Assembly (NCBI GenBank): GCA_023271485.1
Contig: JALPXT010000007.1
Span: forward strand, 1 to 22,299
DNA length: 22,299 nt
Direction: 5' to 3'
Source of the DNA: Dehalococcoidia bacterium
GTDB taxonomy: Bacteria; Chloroflexota; Dehalococcoidia; SZUA-161; SpSt-899
The translations under genes and the position numbers were made by a program. Shown piece by piece: positions 1-7,605 of the stretch. The notes under the pieces were generated by a model that saw only the letters and a program-made list of their open reading frames with translations, was not told the DNA's origin and did no database searches. Every line of letters starts with the position of its first letter. Positions within the stretch are counted from its first letter, which is position 1.

Positions 1-92
1 AACAGCGTTCCGGGGTGAACGGTGTCAGGGGGCAAGCCCGCATGTCGATTCTGGAGCATTTACGCCAGCGGGGTGAAGGTCTGAAGCGCGTT

Positions 93-275
93 TTATTTCC
101 AGACATGGTGACATTTCCTCCCAGATGCCAGGCTTATTCCCCTGGCTATCCTTTGCAACTGCAGTAAGATAGTAATCTTCTCTTCAAATGGAAGTCTTGC
201 CAGTTGCCGGCGTCTCTCCATTTTTGCCCGACTCATCTCTTCGACACCTTTCCATACCTTTTCCTTATTCTTCAC
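93..275 (-). CDS. Small basic protein partnered with the nucleotidyltransferase (putative antitoxin-like)
   Basis: A 60-residue, Arg/Lys-rich protein with a helical look (central stretch RRRQLARLPFEEKITILLQL). It has no signal peptide or membrane segment. Its start codon lies inside the end of the upstream nucleotidyltransferase gene (11-nt overlap), which implies translational coupling and a shared function. Short proteins of this style occur next to AbiEii/MNT-like nucleotidyltransferases; the exact role is unknown to me. Calling it an antitoxin is an inference from gene pairing only. Confidence 0.6.
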   Translation of the reverse strand: MKNKEKVWKGVEEMSRAKMERRRQLARLPFEEKITILLQLQRIARGISLASGRKCHHVWK

Positions 276-867
276 GGTATCGCCTCTTGAACTTACTCCA
301 CTTTTCCTGCAACCCGTGCCGTTTCAGGACGTTTTCTAGATAAGGCATATCTATTTGGGCTTCATCAAGAAGGAGGAGCATTCTCTCCCTGTCTTTCGGT
401 CGGTATGTTTGGAGCATAATGGCCAAAAGATGTTCTGAACGAACTATTCTCGTTTTGACCCGCTTATACCTTATCTCTATGGCCTCTCCCATGGCTTCTT
501 CCACAAGTTCGTTATACGCAGGAATAAACCGGACTGGTATTCCTTCGATAACGATATGTTCTTCCTGAACGCTATAACCCTTCTTCTGCAGATATTCGTA
601 GATGGGGGTAAGCGTGATCAGGCCCCCTCTTTCTGCAGGCCTGCCTGCAGCAGGCGGGGGGCAGACAGGCAGAAGACAGAAGACATCCAGAACGTAGGTA
701 AGAATAGGCTCCGCATAGAAAAGAACTGCAATTCCGCCCCCTATGACATACCGTCTAATCAGCCCTGTCTTCTCCAGTTCGTTGAAAACCTTTAGAGTCT
801 TTTCCACGGTCGCATATCGTCCTTCGCGTTTCGCCTTCAGCCTTTTGCCTTTGTTCTGCGTGATCAT
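265..867 (-). CDS. Nucleotidyltransferase-fold protein (AbiEii/MNT-like), probably degenerate
   Basis: A 200-residue protein. Residues 43-63 (GGGIAVLFYAEPILTYVLDVF) match the core of small nucleotidyltransferases, where a GG pair is followed by an Asp-x-Asp metal motif. Here the first Asp of the expected TYDLDVF is Val (codon GTT at 691-693, one base from GAT), so catalysis is doubtful. Directly after it, residues about 64-82 are Cys/Pro/Ala/Gly-rich and are encoded by a hairpin-forming GC-rich stretch (633-670) that looks like an in-frame insertion. The C-terminal half (residues about 83-200) is intact and mixed alpha/beta. It overlaps the small downstream partner gene. A TATAAT element lies at 881-886 just upstream, giving a near-leaderless transcript. 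Role as toxin, abortive-infection factor or relic is unproven. Confidence 0.65.
   Translation of the reverse strand: MITQNKGKRLKAKREGRYATVEKTLKVFNELEKTGLIRRYVIGGGIAVLFYAEPILTYVLDVFCLLPVCPPPAAGRPAERGGLITLTPIYEYLQKKGYSVQEEHIVIEGIPVRFIPAYNELVEEAMGEAIEIRYKRVKTRIVRSEHLLAIMLQTYRPKDRERMLLLLDEAQIDMPYLENVLKRHGLQEKWSKFKRRYREE
633..670. repeat. GC-rich palindromic insert within the nucleotidyltransferase gene
   Basis: CTGCAGGC-ct-GCCTGCAG at 633-650 is a perfect 8-bp inverted repeat. An alternative pairing joins gcctgcctgc (639-648) with gcagacaggc (661-670), with one mismatch. It encodes a low-complexity Pro/Ala/Cys stretch in the middle of a conserved fold, which suggests a short mobile palindromic element inserted in frame. 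Whether it occurs elsewhere in the genome cannot be seen here. Confidence 0.5.
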
Positions 868-880
868 CGATTACGCCAAG

Positions 881-886
881 ATTATA
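881..886 (-). promoter_or_regulatory. Possible -10 element for the nucleotidyltransferase gene
   Basis: The minus strand reads TATAAT here, 14 nt upstream of the ATG at 867. The corresponding -35 position (904-909, TAGTGT) is poor, so this is a weak call. It would fire divergently from the glm operon promoter, with overlapping -35 regions. Confidence 0.35.
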
Positions 887-907
887 GCATGCTTTGTTCA
901 TCGACAC

Positions 908-936
908 TAGACCTTCACCATGTGAACTGTTATAAT
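908..936 (+). promoter_or_regulatory. Promoter of the glm operon (extended -10)
   Basis: TAGACC (908-913) and TATAAT (931-936) are separated by 17 bp. A TGT directly before the -10 gives an extended -10. Transcription would begin near 943, about 20 nt before the first gene at 965, whose ribosome site is probably GGGAAG at 953-957. Confidence 0.6.
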
Positions 937-964
937 CTCCATAAGGAACTCGGGAAGATTAAGG

Positions 965-2167
965 ATGAAGGCAGTTATCCTGGCCGCCGGCGAAGGGAAG
1001 AGGATGCATCCTCTCACTTATACCAGGCCTAAGGTCATGGTGCCCCTGGCAGGTAGACCCATATTGGAACACCTGGTTCTGGAAATCAAACAGGCCGGCA
1101 TAAGAGACTTTATATTCATCGTCGGGTATCGTGATGAGGCGGTAAGGAATCACTTCGGCCACGGCGAGCGCTGGGGTGTGAGCATCGATTACATGACCCA
1201 GCGAAAGCAATCAGGCACTGCCGATGCCCTGAGACCGGCAAGCGGCCTGATCGATGGCAGTTTCCTCCTGGCCAATGGCGATGCCATAGTCGCAAGTGGG
1301 GAAATACGTCGGATAATCACCCGGGATGGGAACACTATGGGGCTGGTCGAGACGGAAGACACCACGGATATGGGTGTGGTGGAGGTGAGAGACGGAAAGG
1401 TGGCACGAATCTACGAGAAGGCGGAACCCCCACCCACGCAGTTGGTTAACGCCGGAATATACTTACTCACTCCAGAGATATTCTCCGCCATCTCCGCCAC
1501 CCATAAGTCGTCCCGGGGAGAGTACGAGTTGACCGACTCGCTCCAGTTGCTCATGGAGGGAGGAATTCCCCTCTCCTATGAGATGATCGCTTCCTGGATC
1601 AATATCAGTTACCCCTGGGATCTGCTTCGGGCTAATGAGGAGCTGCTCATCCAGATGGAGCCGGCCATCCAGGGCGAGATAGAGGATCATGTAGTTTTGA
1701 GTGGTTCGGTGTCGGTCGGGAAGGGAACTGTGATAAGGTCGGGGTCTTACATCGTCGGACCGGCGGTCATCGGGGAAAACTGCGAGATAGGTCCCAACTG
1801 CTATATCCGCCCCGGCACGGCCATCGGAGATGGCTGCCACATCGGCACCGCGGTGGAAGTGAAGAACTCCATCGTCATGAGTGACACCAATATCCCACAC
1901 CATAATTACATCGGCGACAGCATTATTGGGGCAAACTGCAACCTCGGCGCGGGCACGAAGGTGGCTAACTTGAGGCTGGATAAGGCGACCATAAAGGTGG
2001 GCAGTGTTGACACCGGCCGGCGCAAGCTGGGAGCTATCGTTGGCGACGGGGTTCAAACGGGGATCAACTCCTGCCTCAATGTCGGCTGCAGCATTGGAAA
2101 TGACAGCATCATCGGGCCCGGGGTGGTGGCCAGGGGCATCATCCGGCCTGGGGCAAGGATTCTCTGA
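965..2167 (+). CDS. Sugar-1-phosphate nucleotidylyltransferase with left-handed beta-helix (GlmU-like), copy 1
   Basis: A 400-residue protein. The N-terminus has the nucleotidyltransferase signature (ILAAGEGKRMHPLT, then PKVMVPLAGRPIL) with the conserved Gly-rich loop, Arg and Lys. NGD (residues about 100-102) supplies the metal-binding Asp. From about residue 230 the sequence becomes hexapeptide repeats ([IV]-G-x-x-x-x), a left-handed beta-helix typical of acetyltransferases. This two-domain build is that of archaeal-type bifunctional UDP-GlcNAc/glucose-1-phosphate enzymes rather than E. coli GlmU. Together with GlmS two genes downstream it points to UDP-N-acetylglucosamine synthesis. The exact sugar and nucleotide cannot be assigned from sequence. 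It is the first gene of a three-gene operon. Confidence 0.88.
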   Translation: MKAVILAAGEGKRMHPLTYTRPKVMVPLAGRPILEHLVLEIKQAGIRDFIFIVGYRDEAVRNHFGHGERWGVSIDYMTQRKQSGTADALRPASGLIDGSFLLANGDAIVASGEIRRIITRDGNTMGLVETEDTTDMGVVEVRDGKVARIYEKAEPPPTQLVNAGIYLLTPEIFSAISATHKSSRGEYELTDSLQLLMEGGIPLSYEMIASWINISYPWDLLRANEELLIQMEPAIQGEIEDHVVLSGSVSVGKGTVIRSGSYIVGPAVIGENCEIGPNCYIRPGTAIGDGCHIGTAVEVKNSIVMSDTNIPHHNYIGDSIIGANCNLGAGTKVANLRLDKATIKVGSVDTGRRKLGAIVGDGVQTGINSCLNVGCSIGNDSIIGPGVVARGIIRPGARIL

Positions 2168-2260
2168 AAGGGCAGTTGGAGCAGTGCATTTGGGGAAATG
2201 TCAACTGACCAGGCAAAATGAACTTGCCGCAGTGTTATGTCAAGTTCTCAGGTGAACAAG

Positions 2261-3445
2261 ATGGAAGGAATAACGCAAGCGATTATACTCGCCGCCGGTG
2301 AAGGCCAGAGGCTGAAGCCGTTTACCGGACTGCTCCCCAAGGTGATGTTGCCCATCGCCGGCAATCCCATCCTTCAATATGTGGTCGAGGCTCTGGCCCA
2401 GAACGGCATTCGCCGCATAGTGATGGTTGTTGGCTACAAGAAAGAGCAGGTGCAGGACTATTTTTCCTCGGGGCAGGGGTTCGGCGTGGAGATCGACTAC
2501 GTCGTTCAACCTCAGCAACTGGGCACAGCCCATGCCTTGAGACAGGTCAGGGATTTGGCCGACGATAGATTTCTCGTTCTTGCCGGGGACAACGTCATCG
2601 ATGCCAATACCATCGCGCCGCTGGTGAATGCCGCGGCAAATACAATGCTGATAAAAACACAGGAGGACGTATCCAAATACGGGGTGGTACTCGTCCACGA
2701 CGGCTTGATCAGGGAGGTCATCGAGAAGCCTGCGGAAAAGATAAGCAATCTGGTAAACACCGGGATATACGCCTTCAACAGAGAGGTTTTCGATTTTCTT
2801 GATGATGAGGTCAAGTTGACTTCGGTTATCCAGAGAATGATCACCATGGACTGCGACATCTTTGCTCAGGAAACGGACGGGACCTGGTTGGATGCGGTGT
2901 ATCCCTGGGACATCTTGAAGTTAAACAACCTTATCTTGAGCAGAATCTCTCCCAGCCTGGGGGGAACCATAGAAGAGGGTGCGGTAGTAAAGGGGGCTGT
3001 ATCGATAGGAGATGGAACTATTATCCGGTCAAACTGCTACATTGTGGGGCCGGCCCTTATCGGTGACGATTGCGAGATCGGCCCCAGTGTGTGTATCTTC
3101 CCCTCTTCCAGCGTAGGAAATGGCGCGGTTATCTCTCCCTTCAGCATAGTAAGGAATGCCATCATCGGCAACAATGTGCTCATTGGGCCGAGTTCCGCTA
3201 TTCAAGACTCCATTATCGCTCCCGGGGCAATCATCCGTGGCCGTTTCACCGCCCGCAGCGGCGAGGCTACTATGATGATCGAGGGTGAATATTATCAGGT
3301 GAAGATGGGGGCAATCGTGGGTAACTACTCTGAACTTGCGGATAATGTGATTGTTGCTCCTGGTGTTATCATCGGTAACCATTGCCGTATAAAGCCGATG
3401 AAGGTGATAGGCGAGAACATACCCGATGGTGGCCTGGTGATCTAG
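2261..3445 (+). CDS. Sugar-1-phosphate nucleotidylyltransferase with left-handed beta-helix (GlmU-like), copy 2
   Basis: A 394-residue paralogue of the preceding gene with the same order: nucleotidyltransferase domain (ILAAGEGQRLKPFT, PKVMLPIAGNPIL; GDN metal site), then hexapeptide beta-helix from about residue 230. I prefer the ATG at 2261 because AGGTGA lies 5 nt upstream, and the alternative ATG at 2237 has no ribosome site. The 93-nt gap after copy 1 holds only a weak 5-bp hairpin (2212-2228). It ends 2 nt before glmS, so the two are co-translated. Two tandem copies suggest division of labour, for example one uridylyltransferase and one acetyltransferase, or two different sugars; this is inference. 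Confidence 0.88.
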   Translation: MEGITQAIILAAGEGQRLKPFTGLLPKVMLPIAGNPILQYVVEALAQNGIRRIVMVVGYKKEQVQDYFSSGQGFGVEIDYVVQPQQLGTAHALRQVRDLADDRFLVLAGDNVIDANTIAPLVNAAANTMLIKTQEDVSKYGVVLVHDGLIREVIEKPAEKISNLVNTGIYAFNREVFDFLDDEVKLTSVIQRMITMDCDIFAQETDGTWLDAVYPWDILKLNNLILSRISPSLGGTIEEGAVVKGAVSIGDGTIIRSNCYIVGPALIGDDCEIGPSVCIFPSSSVGNGAVISPFSIVRNAIIGNNVLIGPSSAIQDSIIAPGAIIRGRFTARSGEATMMIEGEYYQVKMGAIVGNYSELADNVIVAPGVIIGNHCRIKPMKVIGENIPDGGLVI

Positions 3446-3447
3446 TC

Positions 3448-5253
3448 ATGTGCGGTATCGTTGGCTACGCCGGTTACAGGGAGTCCCAACCGATCTTGCT
3501 GGAATCGCTCAAGCGATTGGAGTACCGTGGTTACGATTCCTGCGGCATCGCTGTCTCGGTGAACAGCGCGCTGGAGACCGCCCCCACTATTGAGGTGCAC
3601 AAGGATGTCGGCCGGGTGGTGGATATGGAGAAGAACCTCCCCTGTGTTCACGGCAGGGTAGGCATTGGACATACCCGCTGGGCTACTCACGGCGAGGTGT
3701 CCCCGGCTAATGCCCATCCTCATCTCGACTGCAGCGGCAGGATCGCCGTGGTACACAACGGGGTGATCGAAAACTTCCAGAGCCTCAGGGACGAGCTGAG
3801 CAGGGAAGGTCATCACTTCAGCTCGGAGACCGACACCGAGGTCATCGCCCATCTGATCGAGAATTACTATAGCGGAGATCTGGAGGGAGCAGTCGCTAGA
3901 GCTCTGGCAGAGCTAGTGGGCACCTATGCCGTTATCGTGATGGCAGCCGGGCATGAGGAGCTTGTCGTTGCCCGGAGGGAAAGCCCGCTGATAATCGGGG
4001 TGGGAGATAAGGAGAATTTCGTAGCCTCGGATGTGGCAGCAGTGCTGGACTATACCGGTAGTGTAGTCTATCTCGAAGATGGTGATATCGCCGTCGTATC
4101 AGGCGAGAGCATCACTATCACCAATAATGGTGATAGGGTTCAGCGAGAGCGGCAGGTGATTCCGTGGAGTGTGGAGGAAGCTCAGAAAGGCGGGTATGAG
4201 CACTTCATGCTCAAAGAGATCCATGAGCAGCCCAAAGCTATCGAAAATACCCTTAAGGGACACATCTCACTTATTGAACCGCTGATAGCACTGGATGTGG
4301 TGAAGGATGAAGGGCTGGAGGACGTCTTAATAGTTGCCTGTGGAACCTCATGGCATGCTGCTTTGATTGGCGAATACGTTATCGGCAAGCTCTGTCATCT
4401 TCCGGTGAGGGTAAAGGTGGCCTCGGAATTCAACCATTATGACATGGCGATGGACAAGACCTGGGTATGGGGCATCAGCCAATCAGGAGAGACCCTCGAT
4501 ACGTTGCGGGCCATCAAGAAAGCCAGGGCGCTCGGATGCCCAACCCTGGCCATCACCAACGTGCCGGGAAGCAGCATCACCCGCATCGCCGACCAGGTCT
4601 TCTACACCCGGTCGGGGCCAGAGATAGGGGTAGCGGCAACCAAGACCTTTATGACCCAGTTAGTGGCACTGTATCTGTTGGCCATGTCATTTACCTCGCT
4701 CGACATGATGGCCTATGAGGGCTTGATAGAAGGGCTCAGGTTGCTCCCCTCGAAGGTGCGGCAGGTGCTGGATGAGGTGGGAAAGATCGCCCAGCACGCC
4801 AGGGAGTTGTCGCCGTATGCTAACGTCTTCTTTATCGGACGGGGGCTCAATTATCCGGTGGCTATGGAGGGGGCTTTGAAGCTGAAGGAGATATCCTATA
4901 TTCACGCCGAGGCCTATCCTGCGGGGGAACTCAAACATGGTCCCTTTGCCCTGCTTGGCCGCACTACGCCGGTTGTCGCCATTACTACGAAGGACGATAC
5001 CTACGAGCCGATGCTCACCAGCATAAAGGAGATAAAGGCCAGGGGGCCACAGGTCATCGCGCTGGCTGAGGAGGGTGACGAGGATATCGAGCAGTTTGTC
5101 GATGCGGTCATCCGCCTTCCACAGGTTGACCCCCTATTTTCCCCCTTCTTGAATTCGGTGGCGCTGCAACTGCTGGCCTATTATACCGCCAAAGAGCGTG
5201 GTTGTCCCATCGATCTGCCGGCCAATCTGGCCAAGAGCGTAACCGTCCCGTAG
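3448..5253 (+). CDS. glmS: Glutamine--fructose-6-phosphate aminotransferase (isomerizing)
   Basis: A 601-residue cytosolic enzyme making glucosamine-6-phosphate from fructose-6-phosphate and glutamine. The start must be 3448, because maturation exposes Cys2 of MCGIVGYAGY as the glutaminase nucleophile; a longer in-frame reading from 3382 would bury it. The glutaminase domain spans residues about 2-220, with HTRWATHGEVS and HNGVIEN. Two SIS sugar-isomerase domains follow: CGTSWHAA and SQSGETLDT in the first, and EISYIHAEAYPAGELKHGP in the second. The C-terminus NLAKSVTV is typical and carries the active-site Lys. GGTGA lies 8 nt upstream, within the end of the preceding gene. Length is normal for the family. 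The gene converges on the minus-strand cluster with a 59-nt gap in which I see no clear terminator. Confidence 0.97.
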   Translation: MCGIVGYAGYRESQPILLESLKRLEYRGYDSCGIAVSVNSALETAPTIEVHKDVGRVVDMEKNLPCVHGRVGIGHTRWATHGEVSPANAHPHLDCSGRIAVVHNGVIENFQSLRDELSREGHHFSSETDTEVIAHLIENYYSGDLEGAVARALAELVGTYAVIVMAAGHEELVVARRESPLIIGVGDKENFVASDVAAVLDYTGSVVYLEDGDIAVVSGESITITNNGDRVQRERQVIPWSVEEAQKGGYEHFMLKEIHEQPKAIENTLKGHISLIEPLIALDVVKDEGLEDVLIVACGTSWHAALIGEYVIGKLCHLPVRVKVASEFNHYDMAMDKTWVWGISQSGETLDTLRAIKKARALGCPTLAITNVPGSSITRIADQVFYTRSGPEIGVAATKTFMTQLVALYLLAMSFTSLDMMAYEGLIEGLRLLPSKVRQVLDEVGKIAQHARELSPYANVFFIGRGLNYPVAMEGALKLKEISYIHAEAYPAGELKHGPFALLGRTTPVVAITTKDDTYEPMLTSIKEIKARGPQVIALAEEGDEDIEQFVDAVIRLPQVDPLFSPFLNSVALQLLAYYTAKERGCPIDLPANLAKSVTVP

Positions 5254-5312
5254 ATGGGGTCAAACCTACACTATACACTGTGCCCCCTTTGCAACATTAT
5301 CACAGAGGCAGA

Positions 5313-6893
5313 TCATGCTCCCAGAATCCTTGCCGCCTCCTGACTGTCCGCCTCCATCACATAGGCGATGCCGGAGATCTCTGCCGCCTGCCTGGTCAGG
5401 GCGACGATGTCGCTGCGGTCAATGAACTTGAGAGCAAACTTGCGGCTCCCGGCCATCAACTGGCGCAGCCCCTGGGCGAGCCGCTCGTAATAAGTGTAAA
5501 GTCCGATGGCCGAGGTTGGAATGTTCTCATAATCCTTGCCGTACTCCCTTTTCAGTGCCTCGGCGGTAACGAAGACAGACTCCCTTGTCTTACCAAATCG
5601 CCGCAGGTAGACAGGAGATTGACCGTCATCTATCGCTTGACCGAGAGTCTTACCAACCATAACCGCAGCCAGAGGGGCCCTCGCCATACCTATCGCTTTC
5701 ACATAGGGAGCGCCTAGCGCCAGGCCCTTAAATATCTGATCCTCCAGAATATATCCCCCTGCCAGTACGATGTCCGGCACGTATTCGCCTTTCTCCGCCA
5801 GCCGGTTACAGTACTGGTAGAGCAGCGACCATAATTCGATACCGGGCACGCCCCACTCGTTCATCATCCGCCAGGGGCTCATACCGGTACCACCGCCGGC
5901 GGCATCAACGGTGAGATAGTCGATTTTCGCCAGGGAACAGAACTTGACTGCACGAGCAAGGTCAGCAGGCCGGTAGGCGCCGGTCTTCAGCGATATGTAT
6001 TTAGCACCAACCTTGCGCAGGTGACTGACGGTCTGAAGAAAGCCTTTCTCGCTAACCATTCCAACGCGTGAGTGCCTCTCGAATTCGGTAAAGGTGCCGT
6101 TATGGAACTCGTCTATCCGCGCCGGATCAAGTGGGTCAGGGAGAACAATATAGCCTCGTTTCTTAAGCAGTTGTGCCTTCTCCAGGCTGTTGATCTTGAC
6201 CTCACCACCAATATCCTTGGCTCCCTGTCCCCACTTCAGTTCTACCACCTTAACCCCGAGTTTCTCTATGGCATACTCCAGCACGCCAAGGCGGCTGTCC
6301 TCAACATTCGCCTGGACGACAATGGCGCCGTAACCATCACGCTGCCATTCCTGATAAAGTTTCACCCGCCTCTCGAGGTCAGGTGAATGAATCACTCTTC
6401 CCTTCTCTACCCTGGAGTTGACGTCCATTCCGCAGACATTCTCACCGATGGTAAGCGGTGTGCCGGTCAGTGCTGCTCCGATGGCTAAACCATCCCAGTT
6501 CTTCCCGGCGATATCGGTAGAACCCAGAGCGGGGATAACAAATGGCAGGCGTAGCTTGATCCCCTCGCCCTGTCCCAGCCTTGTCTCGAGATTCACGTTG
6601 GGGAAGATAGCCTTATCCGAATCGGCTTCTATGCCGACCGCACCAACCGCCGTCCCCATGACATTGAAATGGGACAGGTCAACAGGGTAGTCTTTTTGTG
6701 ATGCGGTGGTAATGATGCCGAATGGTTGCGGGTAAATAACCTCATGACCCCGGTAGGCGCTCTTACCGATTTCGCACATCCCGACGCAGCCTTCCACGCA
6801 GGTGACGCACATGCCGCTCACGGGACACCAGTCGCCGCCTGTCCGGTTCTTGGTCAATGTAGAGGCTGTAGCGTTATATCTTGTCAACGTCAT
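5313..6893 (-). CDS. FMN-binding glutamate synthase-like protein with N-terminal Cys cluster
   Basis: A 526-residue protein with a TIM-barrel FMN domain of the GltB central type. Visible landmarks are a Lys-rich KWGQGAKDIGGEV loop near residues 225-237, VDAAGGGTGMSPWRM, and ILAGGY-like and GLALGAPYVKAIGMARAP strands. Unlike true GOGAT it has no C-x5-C-x4-C site for the 3Fe-4S cluster after the barrel. Instead the N-terminus carries five cysteines at 23, 29, 32, 36 and 40, probably binding an Fe-S cluster. It has no glutaminase or GXGXG domain. A strong ribosome site (AAGGAGAT, about 6900-6906) fixes the start. It is the last gene after nuoE/nuoF/ferredoxin-like genes, 35 nt downstream of the latter, so it is probably reduced by NADH through them. 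Substrate is unknown; glutamate synthesis using ammonia from another protein is one option. Confidence 0.85.
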   Translation of the reverse strand: MTLTRYNATASTLTKNRTGGDWCPVSGMCVTCVEGCVGMCEIGKSAYRGHEVIYPQPFGIITTASQKDYPVDLSHFNVMGTAVGAVGIEADSDKAIFPNVNLETRLGQGEGIKLRLPFVIPALGSTDIAGKNWDGLAIGAALTGTPLTIGENVCGMDVNSRVEKGRVIHSPDLERRVKLYQEWQRDGYGAIVVQANVEDSRLGVLEYAIEKLGVKVVELKWGQGAKDIGGEVKINSLEKAQLLKKRGYIVLPDPLDPARIDEFHNGTFTEFERHSRVGMVSEKGFLQTVSHLRKVGAKYISLKTGAYRPADLARAVKFCSLAKIDYLTVDAAGGGTGMSPWRMMNEWGVPGIELWSLLYQYCNRLAEKGEYVPDIVLAGGYILEDQIFKGLALGAPYVKAIGMARAPLAAVMVGKTLGQAIDDGQSPVYLRRFGKTRESVFVTAEALKREYGKDYENIPTSAIGLYTYYERLAQGLRQLMAGSRKFALKFIDRSDIVALTRQAAEISGIAYVMEADSQEAARILGA

Positions 6894-6928
6894 CTCTGAT
6901 CTCCTTCTGTCGTTTTTCGGGTTAGCAT

Positions 6929-7594
6929 CTAATACACCTTATGGCCCTGTGGGCCGACACTCTCGGAACATCCGGTGCATACAGGGCAGGTTTCCACCGG
7001 TGCCAGGTTCTGACATCCCCCGCATAGACCGTCTATGAGGTTGCCCGCAGTACAGGCTCGTTCGCAAACCGGACAGATCCATTCACAGCCACCGCAGTTG
7101 CGGCATTCTTCCGGAGTGACCTCAAAGGCGGTTGCCACCATCCGTGACGTGCCGCGGCAGGTGAATCCAATGCCGCCGGATTTCATCTGCTCTTTGCAGT
7201 AGCGCACGCAAAGTCCGCAGAGAATGCAACCACGGTCTCTTATCCTGAAGCGAATCCTGTTGATACCCATATTGGCTGCCATGTCCTGCAGGGTCTTGGA
7301 GTTCGGGCAGGAAGCGATCAGTAGTTCGACGATCAGCTTGCGCTGTTTTCTCACCTTCTCTGAGTTCGTGAGGATCACCTGTCCATGCTCCACCGGCAGA
7401 GTACAGGACGCCTCCAGCGATCGGCGATCGCCTTTGCCCACCTCAACTATGCAGACGCGACAGGCTCCATAAGGGCTGAGACCGGGATGATGGCAGAGGG
7501 TTGGAATAACGATGCCCATTTCCTGCGCCGCCTCAAGAACTGTAGCCCCCTCCAGGGCCCTTATTCTCATTCCATCTATGGTCAATTCAACCAT
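6929..7594 (-). CDS. 2Fe-2S / 4Fe-4S ferredoxin-like electron carrier (NuoG/HydA N-terminus-like)
   Basis: A 221-residue protein. Residues 1-75 form a plant-type 2Fe-2S domain with ligands C34, C45, C48 and C64. A linker resembling the NuoG His/Cys region follows but is reduced to a single C96. C123-x2-C-x2-C-x3-C133 is a 4Fe-4S site, and C164-x2-C-x2-C-x3-C174 may be another. The tail (177-209) has extra CxxC pairs (191/194, 203/206/209) that could bind zinc or iron. It corresponds to the N-terminal electron-relay part of NuoG or iron hydrogenase, with no catalytic domain attached. It lies 11 nt after the nuoF-like gene, behind a GGGGGAAAGG ribosome site. It probably passes electrons from NuoF to the FMN protein encoded next. 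Confidence 0.85.
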   Translation of the reverse strand: MVELTIDGMRIRALEGATVLEAAQEMGIVIPTLCHHPGLSPYGACRVCIVEVGKGDRRSLEASCTLPVEHGQVILTNSEKVRKQRKLIVELLIASCPNSKTLQDMAANMGINRIRFRIRDRGCILCGLCVRYCKEQMKSGGIGFTCRGTSRMVATAFEVTPEECRNCGGCEWICPVCERACTAGNLIDGLCGGCQNLAPVETCPVCTGCSESVGPQGHKVY

Positions 7595-7605
7595 ACCTTT
7601 CCCCC

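Noticed and set aside
3..167. Open frame on the plus strand running in from the window edge
   Set aside because: Could be the 3' end of a gene, but it overlaps the small minus-strand gene, its last part is plainly a shadow, and I recognise no family in it.
3382..3447. Longer N-terminus of GlmS
   Set aside because: It would bury the catalytic Cys2, which must be N-terminal after Met removal.
5254..5312. Shared terminator between the convergent glmS and FMN-protein genes
   Set aside because: No stable stem with T-tract on either strand could be found by eye.
5202..5717. Plus-strand open frame over the glmS end and the following gene
   Set aside because: Overlaps conserved C-termini on both strands; low-complexity translation without motifs.
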